This document shows, in pieces, positions 22,112 through 35,558 of a stretch of 64,000 nt of DNA. Position 1 is the stretch's first letter. Each line of letters starts with the position of its first letter. Source of the stretch: Lingula anatina. Taxonomy: Eukaryota; Brachiopoda; Lingulata; Lingulida; Lingulidae. Where the stretch lies: positions 858,546-922,545 of the forward strand of contig NW_019775447.1 in NCBI RefSeq assembly GCF_001039355.2. The letters are read 5' to 3'. The position numbers and the translations under genes were made by a program. The notes under the pieces were generated by a model that had not been told where the DNA came from, made no database searches, and saw nothing but the letters and a program-made list of their open reading frames with translations.

Positions 22112-25100
22112 CTAAGCGACACTCACAGTGTCTGGCTCGTGAATCCCGGAATCCACCGAACTCTGTTCTCCGTGAGATGTCTTGAGGCTCACTGAACTGG
22201 AGCGGAGGTCACTGTCTGCATGCTTCCTGGACTTGTCTTCACTTTTAGATACAGAGTCTTTCTTAGCGTGCACTGAGCAAGAAGTTTTTGAAGAAACGTT
22301 CTCCGCTTTAGCAAGGAGGACATTTTTAGTGCGTGAGTTTTTCACGAGGGAAAGACAAGGCGGTGAAGAGGCACTAAGTTGCCAGTCGTCCTCGTCTAAG
22401 TCTTCAGTTTCGTTCAAGTCCTCGCAGGAGCAGCTAACGTCTACAAGATAACTACTTGAGTCAAAAGAATTTTTGGATGCGTAGCGTCTTTGCCATTTCA
22501 AGTCCTCTATTGTTTCGTTCAGTGTAAGCAGCTGCTTCATCAGTGCCAAGTCCTGATCTATCAAGGAAGACTGAAAAAAGAGAAACAAGAAAATCAGTAT
22601 AATATTTCTAAAGAAACAAAGAGTGAATATGAAGAGCAGAGTTTACCTTTTGAATGACTTTAAATATAACTCTTTTTCTATTGCTAAAGATGAGTCGCCT
22701 GAATTGATAACAAAGAATAAAAGACCAACCGCCCTTTTATACGAGCGATCAGATAAAATACCTTGTAATATCGCCTTTTAGATTAAGCATACGTTTTGAC
22801 GCCGGGAGTATTTTTATAACGAGTGTCGCGTGTAAAAGAAAAATAATCGGACGTCTCTAATCCTGAGTCCTGTATCGTATTTCAAACACTCAGCGAAAAA
22901 GAATCATGACAAAAACTCATTACAATATGTGAGACCATTTTGATGCAATGCAAAAAACGCAACGTCTCCATTAAAAAACGTAGATGAATAAAAGCCGCAG
23001 GAGTCAGTTTTTCCATAAGAACTTGCCTGCAACAAAAGGTCGCATTTGTATAATCAAGGACTTTTTTTATTTATACAGTTTTCTCAACATTTATTTTTTT
23101 ATGAAGTGACATATGAACGCCGTTCCCAACTTTCTTCTCCAGGTAGTCCAGACATTTGCTAACATAAAACACACTTTAGCTCGATTCTCTGTCACCTTGC
23201 ATCATACTAAATCACATTTATTTAATTTTGAGGAATTACATGAAATAGATAAAATAGTACTATGTCCGTTTTATTTCCCGTCTTTGAATTGTTTCCAAAG
23301 CTGCTTATTCTAGTCAGCCACACTATTTCTCTCGCATTTGAATTGTCAAATCGCAAAATACCGTAAATTTGCCTGCTCCTTCATGTGAAAAATAAACAAT
23401 TGCATCGACGATCTTATCAACAAAAGGGGATTTTATTAAAATGCTGCACCACACTATAGTAGAAGCACTTTTGATCTTCCGTTCTAAGATAACTGACCTG
23501 TGAGCTTCGGTCATGTTTGGGTTGCCGCCAAGTTAAAGTAAATATTATTAATCGTACGGCGTGTTTCTTAATCAATATTCGGTGTTTAGCGGAAGTTTAT
23601 TGAAAGCTCAACCATTACACTAGCTCGTAATTAAATATATACGAAAAGTGGAAATATAACGAGACAAATATGAAACCAGTGAAAGAAAATAGATTCTCTG
23701 CACCCTGACGAAGTGTTTGGTAATTATCCATACCTAAAGGAAAGATGATCGTGATTTTCGCGGGATTTGCCTTCTAATGAGCGACCGCTGGCGTTATCTA
23801 CATTTAACGGCGGAGATGGTTACAAGCTGTTACACGTGCGATTATCACCTCTCCGCCAGTATGTCAACGTGCACCTGGACGCTTAACGCCATCTTAATTA
23901 CTTCTTAACAAAAGCCGTAGAACATTGGGGGAACAGATGTCGTGAAAACAAAACTAGCTGCAACTTTTATGTCGAAAATCGACCACGCTCTGGCGATATT
24001 TAAGTGACATTAATGCGTAAAACAAAAACAAAAAACGTGCACGGGTACCTTTTTTTCTGAGAATGACCGCACACCAGGAGCTGATATCAGTGCAATAAAA
24101 CTTTCTTTTACCACAATAGTAAATTCTGAATGTTAAATTCCCTTCATATACCCCAAAATATTGTATATATTCATTCAAAAGTAATTACAGAAAAAAGACA
24201 CTTAATTGCTTAATAATTTTCTATTTTCATAGCTGAAGGATCATGTAATTACAAAATAGAAGTTGTATTTTTCGTAAGTTGATAGTAAAATCGAAAACCT
24301 AACTGGTTTTGGCGAGAAGGTGCGGTTAATGGAGATTGTGCGGTGTAATCCTTCCGATGTGTTCTATCAGCCGAACACTGGTTCAAAGGGGTAAGATAGA
24401 GTTCCATATCAAGGTGCGTATACCAGCACGTAACATCCTGTTCAATTTGTTTGGTGAGAATATACACCAAGACAGAAATTCGTCTGTAGACGTCCGTTTT
24501 GTGTAGAAAAGGATTCGACGCCAACGCCGTTTTATCTGCTTATCTAAATTTAAAATCGTTCAATAAACACGATGCATCTATTGGGTCATGATTGAATCTG
24601 AGACATATGGAAACATTGAATATATTGCTTTTTACCTCTGCGTCTTATCTCAATTCCTCTCTTTTCCACTACATCATAGTCGTACAGGTATGTACAGTTT
24701 GAATGCCAGAGGTAGTTCATGTTCGTGACTCGCGTATTTTAAGAAAAGTGCTACGGGATTGTCTGAAGTACCGATCTCACATAGCAGACATGAGATTCAC
24801 GCTTCTAATGAAACAATTACCTTTAACAAGGAGGTACGAAGATGACCACAGGATTGATTATTGTCTGCAACTGACAGCTATGGTTATGAAAGCGTGGTTT
24901 GATAATTAAGTAAATTTAAGTGTCTTATTTTAGCTCTGGTGTTTCGTAGAGACGCGTTTCGTGAATCTGCCATACCTGACGCCTGACACCTTTCAAAACA
25001 AGGTGCCCTGTCCTTGTCTACTCTGTTATCAGAGAGATTACCATATTATTGACAGACTGGAGACTTGCGTAGACGCCCTTGAGAGGTTCAATTATTAACT

Positions 25101-26316
25101 TACTGGTAATAAAAATGACGCAAGATGGTCACTTCATTTCTGCCACAACCTTTGTATATTTACACCTGCCAGTGTTTATCTTAATTTGTGACACGAAATG
25201 ACACACACAATGCCTCTTCGTTATAGTAAATCAACAACCCCAGGTATCGTGGCAGCTGGCCAGAGTTAAAACGAACAAGTCAAAACACAAGACAGATCAA
25301 GCAGACTTGTGGTGCCGACGTTTAAACGGGAGCCAATGTACTTCTTTACGGCCAAAATACAAAAGACAAAGATATATCTACGGGCAAATTAACCATGTCA
25401 CAATGTCAAGCCAGACTTGTGTTCCTAACTCAAACGGCTAATATAAACTAGTATGCTCACCAGTCTGTCAGGCGGGTTGTAAATTCTCGTTTCTTAACTA
25501 ATGTTGCCAAAACAATGCCCTTCAAACGACATGCGTACGTGAATAATAGCGCGCATGACTCATATTAATAAATGGAATTTACCCGCTTGCTTAACCGAAA
25601 CGTGACTTGTACAGCATAACGTGACGGGGTGTTTTGTATTGTGATAGCAAAAAAATAACTGCTAATTTGTGGTGTATCAGAAGATAAGATGTTATGGCAG
25701 ATGACAAATGTACACCGGTCAAGTTCCGCCGAGATACCATCCCTTCTGCCATAACAAAACCGCGACACTTTTGCCACGGCTTTTTATTGTACTAATTCAC
25801 AACGCATGACCGCAGTTCCACAAGAAAGAATTCCACACAAATGTTCGGTTTCCGTTTACAATCGAATTATTTACATTTTTGTCGACTTAATCAGGAACAC
25901 GAGAACTCCGGCTAGATAAGCTTCGGGGGATATTGAGACGTTTCATTTTTGTTTCGAAATATTTTTGGCATGATATAACAATTACACTGCGGGGGGAAAA
26001 TTTTTGAACGATGTTTCGTATTCTGAATAAAGTCGACTACTGTAATCGTGTAATGGGTTTCTCTCATGAGCAGAAAACTTACCATTTCTTTGCGCAATAG
26101 TTCCATTTTGTGATCTATAGTAGTCTTCTTTCTGTTGTTGTAGTTTTCGTCTGTATTTCGTTCAAGATTCAGTCTCTTTCTGGCTATGTCTGCGTTCTTC
26201 CTCCTGTCCAGATACACTTGTCTGCATGTGTTGGACAGTTCGATGGACGCCGTGTAGCTATCTACTTCTTCTTCCCCACTCACCGAGTATCTGAACACGG
26301 GCATGGTCTTCGCCAT
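22112..26316 (-). CDS. LURAP1/FAM89-like leucine-rich adaptor protein, about 230 aa
   Basis: Two minus-strand exons joined in phase 0: 26,316-26,083 (MAKTMPVFRYSV... to ...KMELLRKEM, donor ATG|GTAAGT) and 22,570-22,112 (SSLIDQDLALMKQLLTLNE..., acceptor TTTTTTCAG). The junction recreates KMELLRKEM-SSLIDQDLALMKQLLTLNETIEDLKW. This matches the helical core of the LURAP1 and FAM89 proteins as I remember it (KMELxxLRxxD...LxQLxxLNExIExxxW). LURAP1 in mammals adapts MRCK kinase to myosin 18A and also affects NF-kB; whether that holds here is unknown. An acidic DLNETEDLDEDDW stretch and a Ser/Lys-rich tail follow. The tail's GTGAGT at 22,121-22,126 could be a splice donor, so the last five residues are uncertain. 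Length is similar to human LURAP1 (239). The 3.5 kb intron holds no other exon I can support. Confidence 0.7.
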
Positions 26317-29300
26317 TGTCAGAGTGACCGTGTCTTTTTCTTATGTCTGTTTTATATACCTGCTTTACAGGCAGTTTCGCTATTGACAGCGCGTCACAAT
26401 GTAACTTAGTTTTTCTAACTTAATGAGGTTCTTCTGTCTGCCCAGTATACGGCTGCCAGTGTCTCCCGTAGAACAAAAGTCACAGTAAAAAACTCCTGTA
26501 GTGGGGCGCTGTCTCTAGATAAATAAAAACAAATCATAAAAACATCCCAGTCGGTCCCTTCAGTATGTAAGCAATCAACTGAAAGCTAGACAGGTATGCG
26601 GTTAGTTTTAATGTAAACGTCAGCCTCGTTTTGGCCTCGCGGTCAGGTCTGCGGCGCCACACTCTCATTTAACGGATGGAAACAATGCTCAAGGTTCTAT
26701 CTATCGGTCTATCAGCCAGGTATCTAAATAATACCACCAAGATAGCGAACTGACTACTAATACACTTTGACAAATTCAGTTTTTACATGCAACCTTTCAT
26801 CGGTGCCCCTTTAAAGTAGAAATTAAATAAATATTTCAATCAGCGGCGTCGGAGTTTTGCAAAGTCACGCTCCTCGTCTCAAAACTGTTTTCATTATTTT
26901 TTCAATGTTTGGTCACGTGAACGACAGTAACTACCAACATTTCTGTTTAAGTTTAATTCAAGAGCCATCAATGTCACGTAGAAGTAAATCAAATACACCT
27001 CTCTCTTTAAGAGATGTAGACTGTTAAATCAGTTAAATACCAGCTCCTCATGTTGGTTGACTCAGATTGTGTACACTCGGCTCGTGTTACGGGGTTCTTT
27101 AGTATTTTTGTGTACAAATTTGTGAGTTTTGCGTTTAACTCTGTGCACTGTACAGGAGCCACAAAAGAGCATCTTTTGATAAACGAAATTCCGACGATAT
27201 CCGTATAACCACCTAATTATACAATTGCACCGTGGAAATTATCGACTAAGACACCGTGGAAATAAATTTGAAGTAATGAAATGTTAAATAGAGTAGTTTT
27301 ATTTTGCCAGTCCAGGGAATCTTAATAATATGGACAACGTTATTAGATTCTATATGCTCGTCCCTAGCTGATGTCTTTTAGATTAATGATACAGGTTTGT
27401 CTAATGGGCGCAGAGGAAACAACAAAGAAATATGTGAGCAATTTGACGGGTGGCTGGTGGCACAAAGACTCAATATCTCCGAAGTACTACCTGTCACCAT
27501 ACCCCTGTTAAGTACAGTTGATCACAATGGTCAGATAGAACTGCTGGGATCTATCTCAGGTGTCAGAGTGAGACCTGGGGTGAACGGCGAAAGCCAGAAT
27601 AACCGTCAAATGTCATATAGGTAGACATGGCTGTTAAATCGATCCGCTAGACTTTAAAGTGAACAGGTATATAATTTAGAGTGTCACTTGGGTCCTAAGT
27701 AAAGCTAAAGTAGATGGTGCCAGTTTATCAAATGATATGTAACGACCGCTCGTTGTGACACGTAGGTACAGTGATTTCCAAATTTTTGTTCTGCGGTCTT
27801 GATCAGAAAAGTGACATTTGGCATCGTGTATCTGGCATTTCCCAACAAATTTCATCTATTCATTCTTGCGATTAAATCAGTTGTAATGCATCGATTCGAT
27901 GAGAATTTACTAGTAGTCACTCCCATTCTTTCTATAATATTAGTAGTAAAGTTTATTATAGATTATAAAGCTATGTGTTAAGAATTGGGCAGGAAAAAAA
28001 ACCCTACAGATAAATCTATGACAAACCAAACAGAATAGATGTACTTGTAGGTGGGCTTAATCTCTAACGCAATCTAGTGAAATTCAATTGCGTTAATGGC
28101 ACAGATGTCACGCTTACGGTGTAGATAGTGTAGTTACCCACATAATTAGTGTGATACTCAACAAAGTATGCCAATATACACACGTGCAGGAGAGCAGTTA
28201 GGGGCTAATGAATACATTGTGGCAATACATTCGTGGTGCCATCTAGACAAACACTCATCTGACAACCAAGCACGGAACGTAAAAAAATATGACAGCAAAT
28301 AAACCTGGATTATGCGGGATGACAAAGTAAACACATATACGAAATAATACTCACGATAACCTACTGAAATCAAAATATTTTTTAACTTACAAAACGATTC
28401 GAAATGTAAATGCAATATCAAAATTGCAGTGTGTGACTGCCACAGAATGTTATTACTTTCGTCTTCCGCATTTGGCAGTTGTGACAATGTTTGATGGAAA
28501 CCGAACGATATGTCCGACTTTTCCCAAACAGAGACACGTGCATCTTGACAGCAAAGAGAAGCAGATTATGGACTATGATGTGCTCGTTGAAAAATCGGTC
28601 ACTTTTTTCTAATGTTTGTTTGGACCCAGCCCAAATTCTCTTTCGTTCAGTAACCTTCGCAATAACAAAACTATGAAAGAAAAATCACAGTAGCTGAGCT
28701 TTTGGGTTGCAATATGCTTAAGAGTATGGGGTCATCAGGTTTGCACCATACACAAAACAACATACAGTAACAGTTAGAATATCGTTATATACTGCATCTA
28801 TTTAACTTGCTAATCCTATTTGTTTATGAGTGCCAGCTACTGGATAGATATCACAAATACACCCCTAAGGTGTCAAAATCTTAAGTGGAACGTGACTCAA
28901 TAACAAGAAATTACTTCACAAATGAGAAACATCAAATGTCCGCCTTTTCCAAGTTGTTTAACAAAAGGAGCCATGTTACCCGAATATCTTAAGTAGCACT
29001 CTCAAGCGTTAATCACGAACTTAGAACGTAGTATATAGTATACTGGGTCCTAATCTTATCCTAGGAGAAACTGTCCTATGCCCCCCCCCCTTCCCTCCAT
29101 AGCAGAGTTCCCAGCACGTGCGTGCGTGGTAAACAACTCTGAGGTGAAATGAACCATGCGACCAGCCTAGTGTGTCTAGGAGGTGCACTGGTGATGGACA
29201 ATAACCAGGCCCTCACAAGCTAATCAGTTTATTGCCGTACACTCCATTGACATCAAATTGAGCGACTCAATTTGATAGTATTACCTTGTTTATTAAATTG

Positions 29301-31111
29301 TCTGAGTTCACAGGGTCCCACCGTTTAACCACCTGGGCTGACGTGAAGTACACTTTTTCTGTTCACAAAAGTAAACAAGCAAAATATTGATACTGTGCTA
29401 AGCTAACCAGGAGAAAATTTGACCTGAGAATTGCAGTTCCCACAAAAAATTCTCATGAAAATTAAGTGTTAAAATGTCAAGAGAAGAAATCTACACCAGT
29501 TAGCACCGGGTCGATCCCTGAATTGTTTACGTTCTTCCCTGTACAGCAAACTGGTTTATTTGAGGTGCAACGATGAAAAAATGCAATGCCACTGACCTTA
29601 TTATTTATGAACTTCGGAACGTTTTGCTCTTTCTGACCAAAGTTTCAAACACAAACACAAGTATCTATAACAAATTTCTTCAATATTCTGCTGTTATGGC
29701 AACCGATGAGACAAAAATACCAACAAGGGGGCTATTTACAAACTAAGAAACGATTATTTCAGGCATTCACGTAGTTCACCTTAGTGATTAGGCGAAGTTA
29801 TTTATTCAGTGACGAAAAACATTTTCATGTCCTACGCTTTAGTCTTTTAATGGGTCGAAGTCGATAAATCAGCAGGGATCGTGTTCAGTGGAAAGTGCAT
29901 CAGTCTGAGGCATGCTGTGAACCAATGATTAAAAAAAAAATTACCAAAAAACTAAAAAGTGAAATAGTAAAGGTGCTGTCTGTAACATTTTTATGTGTTT
30001 GACATTTTACACGCGTTTAATGAGACGTTTGATGGTATCTTTTAAACCGTTTCCAACAGTAGTTTTAGGTCAACTCAAAGTAGCAAAGACAAGAAAAACG
30101 GTGAAAGTTGCAGGCTTCACTCAAGATGTACTATTCCATGACCAACAAGTAACTTTTGAAGTGTACTTGTCACTAAATTAATTTTAAGACATGGTGTCCA
30201 CATTGAACAATGACAGAGGATTCGTGAGATGTTTGTTTGGCAGCTTATTTTTCTCCATGCGACCACGTTTGTTTTTTCGTGGCATGGACTTGATTGCATC
30301 CAACATGTTTTACAGTTACTAAAAATAGAAAAACGGGAGTTAAACTGGGGCCAGTCATTACTATGTTACAGATCAATTGTAGTTTATTAACCCTCAGGTA
30401 TTCTAATAATAGAAACAAAGCTGCATTCTTGCCCCTGTGTCGCATTAATCTTAGCAGGTGCCTGTGCAGGTGCTTGGGTCCCATGGAGGGACAGGACAAC
30501 ATGCTGAAGATTTTCATGACAGGCACACATTACTATATTGTATTGTCCGTTCTCACAGTTAATTGAAATAGTAATTGTTGTCTGAAATTTTGTCAACGAA
30601 TAATGACTTTAGTATATTACTATGCAGGAATGTTTTTCAAGACAAGTACCATGACTAAAGCAGAATGGCACGAGGAGAAAAAATGGTGTATAGACTAAAA
30701 AATTACAGGATTTCATAACAGGGATTGCCATGCAAAATAGAATTTGCATAAAATGTTTGCTTTTTTTTAAAGCAAGTAAAATAAAATGCATTGTTTTTTT
30801 TTTTTACCAAATTTCTAATCATATAACAGTAATTTGCACATCTAATATATGAAGACTGAAAACAGTCTAATCACAAATACAATCATTTGGACGACTACTT
30901 TGCTAGATACATGTATAGGCAAGTATCTGACATAATCTTTACAGAGTTGCACTGAATGGCATGATACCAAGAAATGTTGGCAATTTTCTTGATACACAAA
31001 GAACAAGTCTTATAGATGATATATATGCTGATGCCAATCAGACTCAGTTCAATCAAATTTATCTTCATTTTCTGTGGAATGCCCACAAAGCACTGTGAAG
31101 AAACCCCCTGT
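26317..31111. other. Long non-coding stretch
   Basis: No gene supported. An exon-like frame at about 27,395-27,624 is open after an ACAG acceptor-like site but has no ATG, donor or homology. A perfect 11-bp inverted repeat (ATCAAATTGAG, loop CGA) lies at 29,252-29,276, and a C run at about 29,081-29,091. The other short frames are consistent with chance. Confidence 0.5.
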
Positions 31112-31156
31112 TTAGTCTTCATTGACCTCATTTTTCATGATTTTTACTACCTTCAC
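31112..31156 (-). CDS. MUTYH: Candidate last coding exon of MUTYH (weak)
   Basis: A TTTTCCAG acceptor precedes 14 in-phase codons and TAA (VKVVKIMKNEVNED). Exon 15 of MUTYH ends in phase 0 with a donor, so some downstream terminal exon must exist, and this is the only short basic candidate I found on the minus strand. There is no homology support; it may be chance. Confidence 0.25.
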   Translation of the reverse strand: MKVVKIMKNEVNED

Positions 31157-32198
31157 CTGGAAAACAACAGAAAACATGATAAATAGCACTTAAAAATCTT
31201 TGCCAATTACATAAAACTACTGGCACCAGAGGACAGGCAATGGCTAGCCTTACTTAAATAGCTTAACAAGTGTTCCACTGTATGAACTAAAATATTACCA
31301 CAAGAATACGTTCATATTACGAGCAGGGACTTGAGAGCAAGCAAACCAACCACAAAATATATTCGAACAACTGCTTTTCAGAGAGAGAGTCTCGTTAGTG
31401 CTGGTGCTTTGTGTGAACCATGCTAGAGCAACCAGAACAAAAACAATGTAAAACATGGTACATAAGGTACAAAACCCTGCACTATCACTCCTAACCATGT
31501 TATTTAATTAGAATAATTATGCAATTACACAAGTCATTAGGCAGAACATTGTGTTTTCTACTATCTATACTGAAAGTGCTTCTATTTTTGGCAGTTAATT
31601 AGCCATGTATGTTCTTCTTGTGCTGATAAAATTACCTACATCAGTGAATCTAGAGATTTCATTCACTGATGGTTAACAAAACAATAATCAGGACTGAGAT
31701 CTACAGCGCTGAGAAATTAATAGCTGTCATTAAACAAAAGAAAATACCAGGTCTAATCTCGTTAAGCATACTTTTATATCTCAGAAATAACAAGTGTGCT
31801 GGAATATCACTACAAAAATAATTTACATTTATAATTTTCAAATATGTAGTTTGACAAGAGGACATGCTATACACCCGTTTCTCAATTATGTTCAAACATC
31901 TTTGGGGACACAAAGTTGACAAATGCACAACCTGACTATGGCAAGATAAAAATAAAAAAGTGTCAAGTATGGAATTCTCCAGGTGCTAGCTTTGTTCTTC
32001 CTCATCTATATTCCACCCGATGTCTCGAGGAACAGCTTGTGTCTGCACATTATAACTGGAATGCCATGTTTAACTGATGACCTTTTCCTTTTTATTACTA
32101 TCTATCAACATGGTCTAGCATCTTGATGATTATATTGTCTGAGGAAGGAATATATTTCAAAATAGTCTTTTCACATGTCACAATGTATGGCAACAGCA

Positions 32199-32267
<69 letters not shown>

Positions 32268-34276
32268 TACTTGGGTTTTGGTTGGAAGAAAGCCTCTATT
32301 GCCATTTGTTTCTTTCCATCTTTTCTTGACCAAGACCCTGATGCATTTCTTTTCCTTTTATTGACCTGGAAAAATAACATAAGAAGCTATGAATTTATAA
32401 AAAAGCATCCAACGTTTCTCTCTCCCACATCATCATCATATCAATATTTCATTCTCTTAGTAGAGACAACTCTGTACATAAATGTCAAATCCCTTTGGTT
32501 GGCATCCATCAGCTTTTCAGGATGAACCTATTAATACTTCTAAAATTGAGCAATTTATCACATTTTTATGTTTTTTCAGGCTACTAAATCTTGTGGTACA
32601 CTTTTGGTTAGAGAATGAGTGTGTGGTACTGAACTCAGATATTTAACCACTGTTTGCGTTGTGAGCCATAGCAACAACACCACTATATTGTTTTCTGAGG
32701 TTGTAAGGAGGATTGGTTGTAAGGATGACAATGTACAACTGATTATATCAATAATGAAATATTTAAAAAACAAATTTCAAATGCATGGGCAACTGGCCTG
32801 TTATCCAAATCACATTACATGTATGGGAGCCTGGAATAAAGGTGACAGAATAACCATATGTGATTACAGAGTGTGGTAATATGTAATAAAACAATTGAGA
32901 ATATCAGAGGTCCAAAGTAGACTAGCCCCCCCTCCCCATCTCCCTTCCTGAAGTGATAAGATCCTCGATGATAAGCCAAAGATCAGCTTAATTAAAAAAA
33001 AAAACCTCTACAAAGCAAATATTTTAAGGTCATAAAATTAATCATTAATGTATCTTATGTAAAAGGCATGTGACTAGGCAGTTAATGCAAACCTTTCTTA
33101 TTTCACAATAATTTTGTTGAGATAACGATAGAATTAGCTATCTTAATAACTCTTCTCCACCTAACATAACCATTCCGTTTTGCAGATTTTTGTGATTTTG
33201 ACTTTAAGTAAATAACAAATTACTGAAATATATTACATCATTTTTAGTGTGTGTGTGTGTTTGTTATAAAAGTGGTATTCACTCTCCTCTTTTTCTCACT
33301 TGTCTCCCAGAACCAGATTATTTCTGGTTCATTAATCTTTTACCTCTTATCTTATAAAACAAATTTTAGGTTCCCAAAATTTTTAATTATATTTTTTTGG
33401 ATTTATAATATTAGGAATGCTTTTATTTTGCCACCACACTAACCCTGAAAAAATGGTTGAGCTGGTATGCAGAATGAGGTAAACTGTTTCAAAAATGCAA
33501 CCTTCCCAGCCTTGATAAAATAAACAGATCACTCTCAACCTCTCAAAAGGTGATCATGGCAAGGAAGCTCCTTCAAAAGGCTGCAGTATCAGGTAAATAA
33601 AGGATAAATCAGCTATAAACAGATCAAAGTCAGGGGAAAAGAACCATAAAGTATTTACTGAACTGGCAACAGAGGGCAAAGAACAAATGAATTATTTTAA
33701 GCTTTAACACAGTTCAAATATCAATCTTTTTTTTTTTTTTTTTTTCTGACACAAGTCACAGGACTGACTGACTCAGCAAATATTTCACATCTGTCACAGA
33801 GACAGATATTAAACTGGAGAACACCCAGGATGTGTGGAGTTTTCAGTACATTTAACACAGGCTTACCTAACATTTTTATTTAAATAACAATCATATCTTC
33901 TCTTTTTACATAAAAAGATCTACCAACTGCCACTGTATAGTATTGATGCTGCCTCCCTTCCCCCTTTTTACTTCAACAAACCTTGCTTCCCTTTGAACCA
34001 CCGACACAACAGTCATATGGGGAATTCTTTTTAAAATTAAATGGCATTTTTACATTTTATAAAAGTGGGTGGTGTGTATACTCAAATGGTTTTTAATGAC
34101 TAATAACTATGAATATGTCCACCTGCAGCAGTTACAATAATAATAAAAAAATGTAGGAAACATCTTCTATTGACCACACCTTATATTAATAACATTTACT
34201 TTTGAAATTTGAAAATTGAGATTAATACTGCAGTCTTATCTACATGCTCTTTGGATCCTGTATGACTAAATGGAAT
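31157..34276. other. Non-coding stretch with TG/AG microsatellite
   Basis: AT-rich. Contains a compound microsatellite (TG)n(AG)n at 32,199-32,262 and a T run at about 33,727-33,746. No exon is supported on either strand. If the terminal MUTYH exon is correct, this is MUTYH intron. Confidence 0.5.
32199..32262. repeat. (TG)n(AG)n compound microsatellite
   Basis: About 11 TG units run directly into about 20 AG units. The neighbouring open frames are repeat artefacts (Cys-Val, then Arg-Glu). Confidence 0.95.
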
Positions 34277-35527
34277 CAGGGGACCTATGACCAGTCCCAT
34301 GGGTCAGCTTAATGCTGAAGGAGAAGTGTTATCTAAGGCTGTAAAATAATATAAACATGACAACTTTACAAATATGTCTATCTTGCACCACAAATATGCT
34401 GATAAAACTGAGAATGTGATTTTACTGAACATGAAAAAACAGGAAACTGAGGGAACTTATGGTTGTTTTTCACCTGAGGAAAAGAAAGATAAGCAAACAG
34501 CCGTCACTCCCCATCCCGCCCTACCCATGGAGCTCAAACTACAGAATACAGGTTACAATTTGGTATACCGTGAAAAGCCAAACAATGAAATAATGGGACA
34601 AATCTGGAATTGGTTTAATTTTTAATCTCTTGGAAAAGATCAACATGCAAAAATGCATAATAGAGTAATCATAAAATTTATTCTACCACTGTATATAAAA
34701 TGAATTTAAAAATACATATAAAACATAAATTGTTTTACCCCTAGAAAACAGATAAAATAAAAAAAGAAGCAAGCCTGAGATAGTGTGTAGTCATTGTTCA
34801 GCACAATCTTCAAATTGTTTCCAAAATGCTGTAAAAGAGTAGGAGTTGATAATAGAACTTTAACTTTTACAACAGAGGGTATTGACAAAATAATGCCTGT
34901 TATAAGACAGTGCAGCAGCCCTAAACCCTGTATATACTACTGATAGAAGTAGTTTGGTAGTAGTAATAGTTACAAGGTCAATTTGTAGCAAAACTTATGA
35001 GGACAGAGAAATAGTTTAGTGGATTAATGATACTGCAGCCAGGACAGGCTATGAAACCAACAAAATAATGTTGTAGCAAGGACAAAATTTAAACAGGACA
35101 GATAACTAATATCAACAACAATTCAAAGGGACAAAAAAGTTTTCCCCTCATTTGACCTGTTGCTGATGGCATTACCTGAATTTACTAAGCCTACAATTGT
35201 CAAGTTTTGACAAGGCTTGTCATCAATTTGCCAGCTATGTTGTATTGCAATATTTTAGAAGTTTTATGGTCATAGAATTATGTGTATGACACCAAAAGTA
35301 TTTCCCCTCACCCAAAGAGTCCAGGTTACAAACACAAAACCTTGTATCCTGTCTGGCATCCAGGACACACTTCCCTTCTTGTTTAGAACAACAGGTTACA
35401 ATGCAGGTAAATATCACTACAGGTGAGATGATATCACTGCAGGTGAGATGAAAATATAATTTTCAACCTTCTGATGCTACAGAACAGAGTAAAAATTCCT
35501 AGGTAAGCTATGTCACAAGTTTAGATG

Positions 35528-35558
<31 letters not shown>

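Noticed and set aside
27395-27624. Open frame after an ACAG site, with a Trp and some resemblance to the W-YGIPR domain start
   Set aside because: It lacks the second Trp, the GIPR end and any ATG or donor in frame; the resemblance is too short.
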